Below are positions 44,547 through 57,300 of a DNA stretch of 64,000 bases, piece after piece. This DNA is from Luidia sarsii (Eukaryota > Echinodermata > Asteroidea > Paxillosida > Luidiidae): positions 758,137-822,136 of the forward strand of contig OX465121.1 in NCBI GenBank assembly GCA_949987565.1, in the 5' to 3' direction. The notes below the pieces were generated by a model, which was not told where the DNA came from, made no database searches, and saw only the letters and a program-made list of their open reading frames with translations. Position 1 is the stretch's first letter, and each line of letters opens with the position of its first letter. A program made the translations under genes and the position numbers.

Positions 44547-47500
44547 TCAGATGACTCCGTTCAGTGCATTACTGCTGTCGTGGTCGCTCACCCTGTAAAA
44601 CTTGATTTTCCGGTCCGGATACTCGATGGTGTAAATGCAGTAGACCACGACCAGCAGGAGAACGACCGCCACTGGAATGGCCAGAAACTGCAGCTTGTAC
44701 AGGAGACTAGACGGGTCGTAGGGTTCGTGGTCCACATCCGGGTCCCCCTCCACGTAAGGGACGCCCGACGATACGGGGTCTGTGCCGTTGTTGCCGGCCG
44801 TTCCGTTACCGGAGGGGTTTTTCTGGAAGCCCACCTCCTCAATGCCCAGCACTTGGATGAGGAAGTTGAGATCGGTGTTGGGTGGGATGACCGGCGGAAC
44901 ACCCGCGTCACCGTAACCAAGGGAATACGGTACCATCAGCTGAAGCTCGTCACTATATCAACGGTATTGAAGGAAAGACGCACAGCTTGGATTAATGGGA
45001 GTGGTTCATTCAATGTTTCCTTCGCTGCATTTTTCCGCTGATAGCATTAAAGGTCACCACCTACGAAACCCCAATGTTTTATAGTGCCCTCACTCCAGGC
45101 CTCCTTATGCTATGGCATACCGCCCTCCTCCAGTCCAACCACAGCTGGCCTATCAAGAGTCGTCATCGCCTGTCAGTCAAGAGTGTGGCCGCATCAACAA
45201 CAATACATAGTCCAGACTGGTGTTATGAATATGCTCCAGCTTATCTTACAGTGAACATAAACATTAAACCTGTAACCATTATAGATTTTACACATAATCT
45301 GGGTAGACCTAAAACTTTAGGAAATTGGTCTGTCTTAACTCTTTCGCTAACTTGCGCAAAGTGTGATGAATGATGGTTTATGGTCTTCCGTTTTTCGGTT
45401 TGATGCATAGCAACTGTCCGACAATATGCCATGCCATGCACTGAACAGTCTCATTAACTACAAGCACTATCTATTTTGTTCACAATCTGAAACAAATATA
45501 TATATTTTATGAATAGCTCTGAATCAAAGGTCGCAGTCCGAGAATGGGACTTCAGTCTGTGACGTATAGTAGTCACGTGCAATGAACAATGACGTCATAA
45601 TATTGTCACTCACCCGACGCATGCGTCTTGCAGTCCCATGTTCCATCCTTTGATCAAGCCAGCGTCTCCGAGTTCGAAAGCAAATGTTTCGTTTTTCTCG
45701 AAAGAGGAGTCGAACACTGTTCCGTTCTTGAAGGTTCCCTGTGAGAATGCAGTGCGGAATGCCACAAAACCAATTCGTCAGCGTGACTCAACGTTCTACC
45801 ATCTCCACGGTAAGGGTGCGTTCGATTAGCTTCCCCCTGGTAGACCTGCCGTCCATTTCACGAAACGTTAAGACGCATCTTAAGAATAAGGGTAACTCGT
45901 CCTATGTCAGGAGTTGTCCTATGATCGATTTCACCATAAAAGCCGAGATGAGTTCAAGACGTTTCAACTTCTATGGCAAAGCGGCTGAACTTAGGACCGG
46001 TCCCAGGGCCGTCTAATCGTCGAAAGTGGCGTTTGTGCTTTTTCCGCGTATCACGGAGCTAGGATGGCAATATTTCGGAAAAGTTCAACCAATCTATTAA
46101 TGTTAAATTGTTACTGATAAACTTCGCACACCAATTTTGCGCGTGCAGAAATGGAAGGGGTTTCAGTGCTTTTTGCTCATTTACATAGCCAAACCCGACA
46201 CAGTAAACCTTCACCGACCGAAACATGGCATGCCAAACAGCCATTTTATATAATGATGGCTACGGCTGTTACATGTAGTTGTTAGATTGAATATATTGTG
46301 CATGAAACAGCCGTTGCATTAAAAAGATCATCTCGTCCAAGAATTCGTTTAAACGTGTGAAGAACGAGTCTTGTGTAAGACGAGTTTGGTGACATCGGTC
46401 TTAGGACGCGTCACTATCGATCTTATAGTCATGTCCTAAGTCCTGAGATCGATCTTAAAATAAGACGAGTTTCGAGAAATGGGTTGCAGGGGTAACCTGG
46501 AAGGACTCGGGTTACCCCCGAGTGACACTGCTTCCATGCTCGGTAAGTAATAGGAGTAATGACGTCAGAGCCGACCAGGGTAAGCTACATGTACTCGAAC
46601 CCAACTAAGGCAAAGCCGCAGCCACTGCGCATGCTAACATGGACTGTACTTGCTCGTGCGAACCAGGTGTAAATTTTTGCGTTCACACGAGAATTGCTTG
46701 ACTGTTAGTCCACTGAGATTGCCCTGCAATGCAGTTAGGTCAGGTGTACAATTGCTGATTTAAGTGCACAGATTTTCACAGCACAATGCCAAGCAGAAAC
46801 GACCCCACTAATTATTGGTTATGACAACCAAAACACAACTCAGAGTGCATGCAAATCCGTGCAATGCGATAAAGCATATACGGTGCTTCTTGCAAACAGC
46901 CCCATTACTGTCCATTTGCTCACAGCAAGTTAGCCAAGATTTTTGCATGGTGGAAGTACAAGGTGGTGTAGGCATGACGTTACACAATGTAACATCTCTT
47001 TTAAGACTGAGTGTGAGTTACTGGCTCTTATCAGAGCCACACTCTGTCTGTCACCGCGAACGTTCTCCAAGTTGGCCAAGAGAACTATGCTAAAAAATCG
47101 CCAAAATGTCTTAGTTTCTTGGTAAATTGCGACTCACTGTCGCAAAAGTGTAGCCCTTTAGTTCCGTTCCGTTAAAGGCCCTATACAACATCGGTAAAGG
47201 TACAAAACAATTGCCACAGTTTTTGTGTTAAACCATTAGGCCCTAAAATTCCACACAAGAAATCATGCGAAGGTTTTAGCTCAAATGGAGAAAGTAGAAA
47301 AAGGCAAAAAAACCATAAGGTTTTCGCACCGTTCTGTACTGTAAGAAATAGTTTATTAGTCGCGCGTAGTAAACTATTTGTCGATGTTTGAGTTTTCTCG
47401 AGAAATACAGCATCCCAGACCGTAAGATTTCAACATGAGGATTCTATCATGACCATCTACAAACTGTGTAAATTAGAAATCTGTGGACATCGATGCTTTC

Positions 47501-50500
47501 CAATCTTGCTAATGTTGTATTGGGCCTTTAAGTGACATGCCCTCTTACCTCGTAGTGTACTGTCATCACATCTCCATTCTCAGCCTGGATGTCAGCACAA
47601 TCCCCCGCTACCTGTCATCATAGATAGACAACGTGAACAGAGGCTTGTTATAAAACATCTCTAAAAACAGTATCTAAAACATCTCAGATTTCTGGATTTG
47701 GAAAGGTCGTGCTAGAATCGAAACGTCATGCCCAAAGATAGTTGACTGTTTGGGAAGGCCCCCATCTAAGGACCGAATAACCCAAGTGGTAAGAGCATTC
47801 ATGGTACGTTAAACCAGTGGTCTCTGGCTCAAGTCCCTATGCAGTGAAATTGTCTTTGTCATTTTCATAAATTATCTGCTTCAATTGGTAGATTGATTTC
47901 GTTCGCTTGTTTTGGGCACTTTGTAGCACCATGAAACCGCCTAAAACTACGCACACATAACAATGTAATGAAATGATGACAATCTCGCCGCTGATGTGCA
48001 CAGGGTTTTTACCGTGCTTCGAAGAGTGCCATCAAATAGCTGTTACACTGTATAGAACATTAATTCATTGTGGTTTTGCCCTGCTCGACGTGATAAACAC
48101 CGAATGCTCAGCATTCTCCTCGACGCAAACATCGTGGTATATCTATGTAAAAAATTAAGTTTAATTAGTAAAACCGGGACACTTGTTTTGTTCCATCTAT
48201 CCTGGTCCTCCAAAGACCAGACATGTAGGCCTCGGACTACAGACTCGAGTCTTATCTCCCACGACTCAGGCTCGAACTCATCGCGATCATAAGAAATGAC
48301 TCAGACTCGGACTCAAATATTCTGTGACAGAAGTACAGGCACTGATGGATTGTGCGGCGTGCGATTACAATCTAGAACGGTTTACAGAGCGGAAGGGGTA
48401 GGCCATGTCCACCTACGTTGCCCCCCCCCCCCCCACATACACGCACACTGACCCGCCAATAATGAAACAAGTTATTAAAAACAGGTGGTCGTCCATCAAT
48501 TATACATACGGGCTGGCTGAAAATTAATCATTTATGGCTCTGCCATCGACTATACCGAGTCTGTATTAGACTCTTATGTTGTTTAGATGAAGCACAGTTT
48601 CTCTGTACATTAAAGAATAGTGCGCATCACTTTCATACATGTTCACAAAGACAACAGCCAACCATTTTTTTGCACGGGGGGTTGCAGGTTACAACGAAAC
48701 CGGAAATGCGTTGCGCTTTACCAACTGTTCGTTACACTGTATTGAAGCCACGGGTTATCGTAAGTTAGAACCTTTGGTCCCGGATATCACAGTGAGTTGG
48801 GACATACACAAGTGCTCTTCTTTCCCTATCGAACTTAAATCAATCTCAAAATATAAAAGCACGTTTTGAAATATAATCAAAATATCGTCTTAGATCCCTA
48901 TCTGGAGAAAGAGGAATTTTACTTCGCATTATTTTAAAGTAATGTGTTGCAAACTGCTTACTATAGTATAGACCTAGACCTACATGACTGAGAGTGATAA
49001 ACATAGTAATAGCACATCCAAGAAAGCATTCCCTCTTCATGTACACTGCAGCGGAGGTACACGTAACCTGCCACTAACCTAATCTATACCATTATTTTCT
49101 TATTTATAAATGTAGAGGGCCTGGCGTGTTGATCCTAATATCGTATTTACTTTACTTGACTTGTTGTCAATAGTAACCCAATAATGATTCCCAATAGATG
49201 TATAGCCATAGGGTTTACACAGTGGGTTGACCCCAGTCTCTGAAGGTCAATGCACTCTTCGCAAGGGCAACTCCGAAGGAACGGAAACAAAGGCGTCGAT
49301 ATCGCAAGGTTTTCGCTCAATTATTCAGGCTCTGTTTATCTTCACCTGAGTGGCCAGCGTGTCGCGGGTATGCGGTACACGTGTTAAGTCGTTAGCGTGG
49401 AAGCCCAGGTGGCTCGCGGGGCCGCGGGGGTCATTTACATAACTGAATATTCATGCTGATGGGGGCATATATTGCAAAAACGGCAGAGAACACTTTGACT
49501 GCACCGGGACTTCAACCTGAGACCTCTGGTTGTGCGTACCGGCGCTCTTACCATCTGAGCTATCCAGCCCTTAGATGGTGACCTTCCAGAATAGTCAGCT
49601 AGTTTTTACCGGGGTGGGGGCGCCAGTCAGAAGCAATTCAACCATAACTATCTCCAGGGATCACACCCCTCTTTCATTCAGATGCAAACAACAAATTGCA
49701 GTAAACATGGCTACAGCAACTCTGGATCGCACAAAGCTTTTTTCACCTACGGAACACATATCTCTTTTCATTGACTCTTTTCTCAAACCCCTGGTTCCCC
49801 AAATCCCCTCATACGTCCATGACACTCCCGACTTTCTGCGAAAGTTGGAAAGTGTCAAGGATCAAATCCCTGCCACTGCCATAATTGGTACTATTGACGT
49901 TTCCTCTCTATACACTAGCATCCCCCAGGAAGAAGACATTCAAGCTTGCTCCTCGGCCCTGGCCAAAGGAAAACAGTCTTCTCCACCCATCTCCGACATA
50001 ACCACCCTCATGAGGTTAGTGCTGGCCAAGAATAATTTCTCCTTTCTTGGCAAGCACTATCTTCAAGTGCATGGCACTGCCATGGGCACGCGCATGGCTC
50101 CTTCCTTTGCATGCCTCTTCATGGGTAACCTTGAGGAACGCATGCTCAGTGAGGCTCCATGCCGTCCCTGGATTTGGTGGAGATACATAGATGACGTGTT
50201 CTTCATTTGGACTAGGGACGGTAGCAGCTTGAATGCTTTCTTTGACCACATCAATTCCTTCCATAGGACCATCAAATTCACTTGGGAGCAGTCTCTTCAA
50301 CAGACCCACTTTCTGGACGTCACCGTCCGGAAAGACCTCAATACACTAACTACTGACTTGTATTCTAAGCCCACCGACACTCATCAATATCTCCATTCCT
50401 CCAGTTGTCACCCTAGACACTGTAAGACTGGTATAGCTTACAGCCAGGCCCTCAGATTGAGGCGTATATGTTCCAATGAGTCCGACTTTCGCCGCCATAC

Positions 50501-53500
50501 ACGTGTATTGGCCAGTAACTTGGTTGCTAGAGGCTATAGTTCTCGCCAAGTGAAGAACTCCATTGCTAAAGTCTATTCCATTCCCAGAAGTTCGGCACTA
50601 AAACAAAAGCCTCCAGGTCCCAAGGACAAGCCCAAAGTTCCCTTAGTTACTTCCTACCACCCTTCTCTTCCTCCTCTCAGGAAGATAACTAAGGAAAACC
50701 ACCATATTCTCCACACTTCAGATCGTCTGGCTGAAGCCATTCCCAATTCGCCTGTTTTGGCTTTCAGGCGCCCCCGTAACCTGCGTGACTTAATTGTCCG
50801 AGCAGAGGTTCCCCCTTTGGACTCTTCACCTCCAACCAAATTTGGTACATTTAAGTGTACCTCGAAATGCATTGTTTGCAAGACACATGTCAAGGAAATA
50901 GACTCTTTCAATGGACATTCTTCTGGAACTACCCACACGACCTATGGCTCTATCACGTTTACTACCTCAAACATCATATACCTCATCTCTTGTAGAGTTT
51001 GTAATATTCAGTATGTTGGCGAGACAAAAAACACCCTCAAAAAACGAATCTATGGCCATAGGTCGACCATCAAAACCGGTAAAATGGACACCCCTGTTGG
51101 GTATCACTTCAATCTTCCTGATCATTCGATATCAGATATGAGTGTACTGGGCATAGAATCACTTGGTCACCGTAGTAATGCTGTCCGTCTTAGCCGTGAG
51201 AAAATGTGGATGAAGCGTCTTCGGACTATTCAACCACATGGTCTCAACATCCAGGAGGGTAATGACTAACACCATGCAGCTTTCTGATAATCCTTCTTTT
51301 GTGTTCAGTCTTTCACACTTCTCTCTTTGATCTTTTCCCCCTATTGTCACTAATCCCTACCCCACTCCTTGCCCTTCTCTTTGATCTTTCCCCTCCTCTC
51401 ACTAATCCCTACCCTACCCCTTGCCCTTCCCTTTGATCTCTCCCTACCAGCTTCACTCTTTGTCCTCTGTTTCTCATCCGTGTCCTATTCACTCTCTCCC
51501 CCTGCCTTCGTGTACATGTATCTGTTTTGTCCTTGTCACTCTGCCTTTGAGAAAGGTCCTGCTAGGATCGAAACGTCAGGCCCACTAAATTTTAGAAAGC
51601 TTTTCTCAGTTTAAATCAAAATTAACAAATAAATGAAAACTGACTGTGGGAGCGGCTATTTTGGGGATAATTTAGGTTTGGTCAGAAAGACTGGTGGGAG
51701 CAGGTGCATGGTGAGACACTCCATCGAAGGAAATTTCAAGCCCTCGTGAGGGTTTGAGGAGAATTGGGTGAGGTGGCCCTATACTTAATATGCATTAACT
51801 ATTGCAGCCTAACACGGAACGAAATACCATGAAATTATATCTTTTCGGTAGGTTATTCATGGCTTGGTTTGGTGGGGTTTTTTATTGGCTGTTTATTTGA
51901 TTTAAAGTAAGAACATTTTTACTCACTATTTGTGTTGATCATTTTTTAAGTTTGGTTTGGATGAGGTTCTGTAACGTGCGTTAAAGTACATCTTATTGTA
52001 CATTCAAACTAAAGATACGTTTAGAATTTTTTAAATACGATTTTGCCTTTGAGAACGGTCTTGCTAGGTTCGAAACGTCAGGCCATGTACATTTGTTGAA
52101 ATATTTTTCACTTTGTCCCTGCTGTTTTTCAAAGTTAGAAAGAGTGTGGAGTTTGTATATCCCTCAGCCTGTCCAAAACCAAGAGCCTGTCGATATGCAG
52201 TCAGGGATAGAATGAGAGGAAGTCAGCACTTTGTGTCACTCAGCTTGCAGAATAGTGACAGCATTGCATATCGTATTCGCGGGGAGTGGAGAGCGCCTGT
52301 AAGTATGCCGTCGCGAGTCCGGAAGTCGGGTGCTCTATCCAAGCCGGCCGTCGGGGGTCTTCGGGGCGGGGCATCTGTCACACGCCTTGCAAGATTATCG
52401 ACGCGAAACTGGGCCCGGTCATTTCGGGACACGTCCTATCGATCGTCACGGTGCTTGGTGACACAGGTGCAAAGTAGACCGGCGTCGGCCTCAAGTTCAG
52501 CGCGGACCGATTATGGAGGGGTTGGGGAGGGGGGGGAGGGGAGGATCAGTCAGAGTCGGGGGAGGGGGTTAGAGGAGGATGGTATTTATTCGTATCACCA
52601 TGGCAACCTCTTCCTCCTTGAGCTTCCCTCACGTTAGATGACCTCGCAGGGACACGCGAGTTCCCACCTATTGGGATTTATTTTCAATCAATACACGGCG
52701 CGCTCCGCACCCTATAGCACGGTGCCTATGTATAATGATGGCGTGCAGACAGACGGATTGCCCCTCGGCTCACCCGCTGCACCACCTCGTCCCCAGAAGG
52801 CCTCGATGTGCACCACCTCGTCCCCATAAGCCCCCCCCCCCAGCCCCCAGTGTGCGCCGTAGATATTCAAAGCACGAAGCTGCCGTTTATCAGCCCGACA
52901 CTGGTCCAAACGAACTTCGGCCAATTTATGGAGAACAACAATTCCATCCGCCATGATGGCCCTGAGGTACATCACGACGATTTGATCGAAACTCGACTCG
53001 CAAAAAAAACCTAGAAACAAAAACCAGCGACTTGGTCCAAGTATTGCCCGGAGGGAACACGCGCTGACGTGATAGGATGCTTTTCCTTTTATCTGGCGAT
53101 CTGAGTGTGAGACCGACAGATTATTATTCATGGATTCACGATAATTCCCCTGGGGCAAGCATTAACAATATTAGAAATCATTAAACATACCGACTGCACT
53201 AGTTGCAAAACCATACTGTACATGAATGTGTACCATATAGGCCTATCACAATAGTGAATTAATCTCAACCAAAATACCACCAAATAAATAGGAGTGTTTT
53301 AGGCTATATCTACATGAAGAATCGTTTTCATAAACAACATAATCTATTTATCCATCTAACGAGCACATATGGCCAGTCTTCGTCCATACGATTACATCTA
53401 CTCGCGAGAATCCCTACGTGTATATTAAACCGACTAGCCCCAAGCTTTCCATTCGATTTTCCCTTCCCTTCGCAAAATTAATTTTTGATGAGTTCTCTGC

Positions 53501-54116
53501 AAATGGAGGCCTTTTCGACCTTGAGAGGGTGGACAGTTATCCCCTTTTCCTGGATTCTGGCGAGCAGGCCTTGTCCCATTGGTTACTGCATACTGGGTAA
53601 ATTAATCCATATGCACTGTGCCAAGGTAAAGGTCGTACGTTTACGACTCGCTTACTTCCAGTCTTCCCTAAGGGCCAGGCTGGCAATCGCGTCTTTTCCC
53701 TCTGCCTCTGCCTCTGCCTCTGCCACTGCCTCTGCCTCTGCCTCTGCCCCTGCCTCATCCTCTGACTCTGCCCCTGCCTCTTCCTCTGCCTCTGCCTCTG
53801 CCTCTGCCCCTGCCCCTTCCCCTGCCCCTGCCTCTGCATCTGCCTCTGCCTCTGCCTCTGCCTCTGCCTCTGCCTCTGCCTCTGCCTCTGCCTCAGCCTC
53901 TGCCTCTGCCTCTAGCTGCCTCTGCCTCTTCCTCTGCCTCTGCCTCTGCCTCTGCCTCTGCCCATGCCCCTGCAACTGCCCCTGCCCCTGCCCTGCCCCT
54001 GCCTCTCCCCAAGCCCATGCCCCTGCCCTGCCTCTGCCTCTCCCCTGCCCCTGCCCCTGTCTCTTCCTCTGCCTCTGTCTCTGCATGCCTCTGCTCTTGC
54101 CTTTGCCCCTGCCCCT

Positions 54117-54148
<32 letters not shown>

Positions 54149-54324
54149 CTCTGCCTCTGCCTCTGCTTCTGCCTCTGCCCCTGTCCCTGCCTCTGCCTCT
54201 TCCTCTGCCCCACTATGCCTCTGCCTCTGCCCCTACCTCTGTCCTTAGCAGCCCTGCCCCTGCCTCTCCCCCTGCCCTATCTCTGCCTCTGCCTCTGTCT
54301 CTGCATGCCTCTGCTCTTGTCTTT

Positions 54325-54356
<32 letters not shown>

Positions 54357-57300
54357 CTCTGCCTCTGCCTCTGCCTCTGCCTCTGCCTCTGCCAACCCCC
54401 AGTGTCCGTAAATGTTCCCACCAAGTTTACAACCGGGTTGCCGTATACGCGACTCGTGACCTTGGTGCGCACGACTACGGAATACCCCTTGACTATAGCG
54501 TTAGCATTCGGTGCAATTGCCAATTAGCCTTTTTCTCCTGCACAAACCGCGGCGTCAATTCGGTTGGCAGCGACCTCCACTAATCTCGCATCAGCTGATT
54601 GCTTTGGGTCGTCGATACAAGACGCCACAAGTCCTAGCTATGGGAACTCTATGGATACTCTGGCGCCAGTCCATATGTTATGTTTAACTCACTCGTTAAT
54701 TATGTAGATTTCGAGAAAAAAACATTATCTCCAGATATACTCGTTTTAATTGATTTGGGTTCATGGCGTGTGTTTATTTGGTACATGTACCACTATAATA
54801 TATCAAATGAGAGTACTACGAATAACAATCAAGATAATACTTAGCCAGTTCTTATCTAAGGCCAACACGAACAACATATTCATTTAAAACTCGATCTTTT
54901 ACGACATAAAAAAAAATAACCGCAGGAACGTCCGTGTTCGTTTCATGAAATATATTTTTCATGTTTCTGTTGAATTGACACCTTTAGAGGTGTGGCATTA
55001 TGAACGTGTACTTTGTTCGAAAACAAATATGCGTTATGTTGTTCTCAAACGACCCTGACGGAATGGTGTATCAACCCCAAGGCTTTACAGACAGCGACCT
55101 TAACGTGTGTTTGCTATAGGCTGTGCAGTATAATGTTGTGGCAGTTGTGGTGGGGTGAAAGCTCGCCCGTATATATAGTAGAGGAGAAAATCGGGAAGGG
55201 CCACCATCCTATGGCGCCTTATAACTCGAAAAGCCGGCCACAGACGACTTGACACAAACACAACCAACAATCTGTGGTGGGGGAGAAATATCGACAAAAA
55301 AAACCCGACTGAATATATAGCCTTGGGACAAATGTATTTTGCAGTAGAAAGGCAAAGGGGAGGCGGACGGAGGGGAAAAAACGAAATAATAGCGCTGCCT
55401 TGAATAGCTCAGGGGGCTCTAGGTAATAATTCTAAAGGCCTCGTTTAATTCTGCTGAATGGTGTGCGTTTTTCGCATTCTCCTTTTCTCCCCCTCTCTCT
55501 CTCTGTCTCTCCCTCTCTCTCCCCGAAGTCTGCGAGCAGCGTGTGATTGATCGAGGCACGCTGGCCGCACAGTATAGTCGGGCTCCCCCCGGTTTTCACG
55601 CGCACCCTACTTTCCTGTTTTCATTAGCTGCTGGTTACGGCTGCTTGGCTAGGCTTCATTCCAGTCGCTAACAGCTGATGGTAGGAGGCGCTTGGTAGAG
55701 GGGTGAGGTTTAGAGTGTAATTGCTGTTCTCTCACAGCATTTGATTTGGAGATTCCGGACATTAAAGGTGCCATGCAGCTATACAAAATAAGGACAAGAT
55801 GTTTGATTTCTTAAAGCCCCTACACACAACATTGGTAAGATCGAAAAACACAAATCTTCACATATTTAGGGCCTACATGATACCTTTTTAAGATGCTTAT
55901 GGTAGAAACCTCGCACTGAAATAATTATTTCTGCCTAAAATGCTGTATTTTTTTAGGAAAAAGTAAATAAATCGTTTACGTCTCACCCCTAGATCTGAAC
56001 GATTTTTCGGAACAATTCATTAAATACTTTCGCGAAACAAATGAAGCGGTTTTCACTATTTTCTCGAGACACGGTCGGCGGATTAAGCTGAAATTTTCAC
56101 AGGTGTGCTACTTCACGCATTATTTTGGATCAGACAACGTATGGATGCTATTATTTGACCTCAACCAATGTTGTGCTATCCCTTTCAGGCGCTTTTTATT
56201 TGCAAAGGCGGCAGGTCAATAATAAAGTTTATAAACGTCTGATGAATTACTACTCCTGCAACTTTTCAATGGGAGACGGATTATTTCATCTTTGTAAACC
56301 TACGCAACAATGATAATAAGACAATGTACAAATTGTATATAAAACAAGACAAGAACGGAATGAAATGCCTTTTCGAGGGCAGTTCAGAACAGAACTCTTT
56401 TTTTTCCATTTTAGGTGTCTTTTGAAAAGAGCAAGCGTTGGTTTAATGGGTCTTCCCCGATTATTGCATCTTGAAATTGATAGCGATAGTGTTTGGGACC
56501 CTGTACAGTGCACCGCCCTTTACTACACAAAGGCAACTCTCATGAAAAACGAGCTCTTAAAGGTTCACTCAACTGCACATTAATGCATCTGGTCACTACA
56601 AAGTGAGTCTGCCGTCATAATGATGATCCTCAAGCAATGAAGAGACTGGGGTTAAGTCTAGTCAAACCAGGCATGGAACGCGCGTTTCAGTCGATAGCCG
56701 TATGTTTGTTTTTCTAAGGGAGCCGTAAACCAATTCCGAAATATACATCGAGCAAAGAAATCAATACTACAGTCAAGATGGAATGTCATGATATATCTCT
56801 ATTTATTAATAGTCAGTATACCAGAAATTGGCCACAACAATCTGCTACATGTACAGTATTTAAACATCGAGTGAACCTATGCATAATTGCTTATATCATA
56901 AATTTAGTGGGCCTGACGTTTCGATCCTAGCAGGACCTTTCTCAAAGGCAGAGTCTGCCTTTGAGAAAGGTCCTGCTAGGATCGAAACGTCAGGCCCACT
57001 AAATTTTAAGATTTACATTTTGGTAATTTTAGTCAGTAAGCAGTTTGCAACTTTTTTGTATATCAGCTTATATCATAGTTAGCAAGCATGTAGATGACTG
57101 GCCGTTTCGATGTACTGTTTGGATCGAAAGCTCGGGTTCTCTATATAGGCCCCCTAGGCCCTACCTTCTATTTTAGATTTGACTTTTGGTTATGATTATT
57201 TTAAGCCTGTAAGCAGTTTGTAATTTGTGCTTTGTATTTTTCTTCAATATATAGAATTCATAAATGCACAGGAAATCCCTAAGGTGAAATGTCACTGCAG

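Noticed and set aside
49488..49580. Functional tRNA gene
   Set aside because: A and B boxes are present, but the acceptor stem does not pair and near copies exist at several sites, as expected for a SINE.
49575..49742. N-terminal extension of the PLE-2 protein
   Set aside because: This part has no counterpart in PLE-1, where the genuine reverse transcriptase motif PKIHK stands; it is host sequence that happens to be open.
52712..53158. 148-codon frame on the - strand in the GC-rich patch
   Set aside because: No recognisable domain and rich in repeats of composition; could be an exon of something but cannot be supported.
53485..54583. Ala-Ser and Cys-Leu rich frames of up to 308 codons
   Set aside because: Translations of the (CTCTGC)n array in FKBP-A intron 1.
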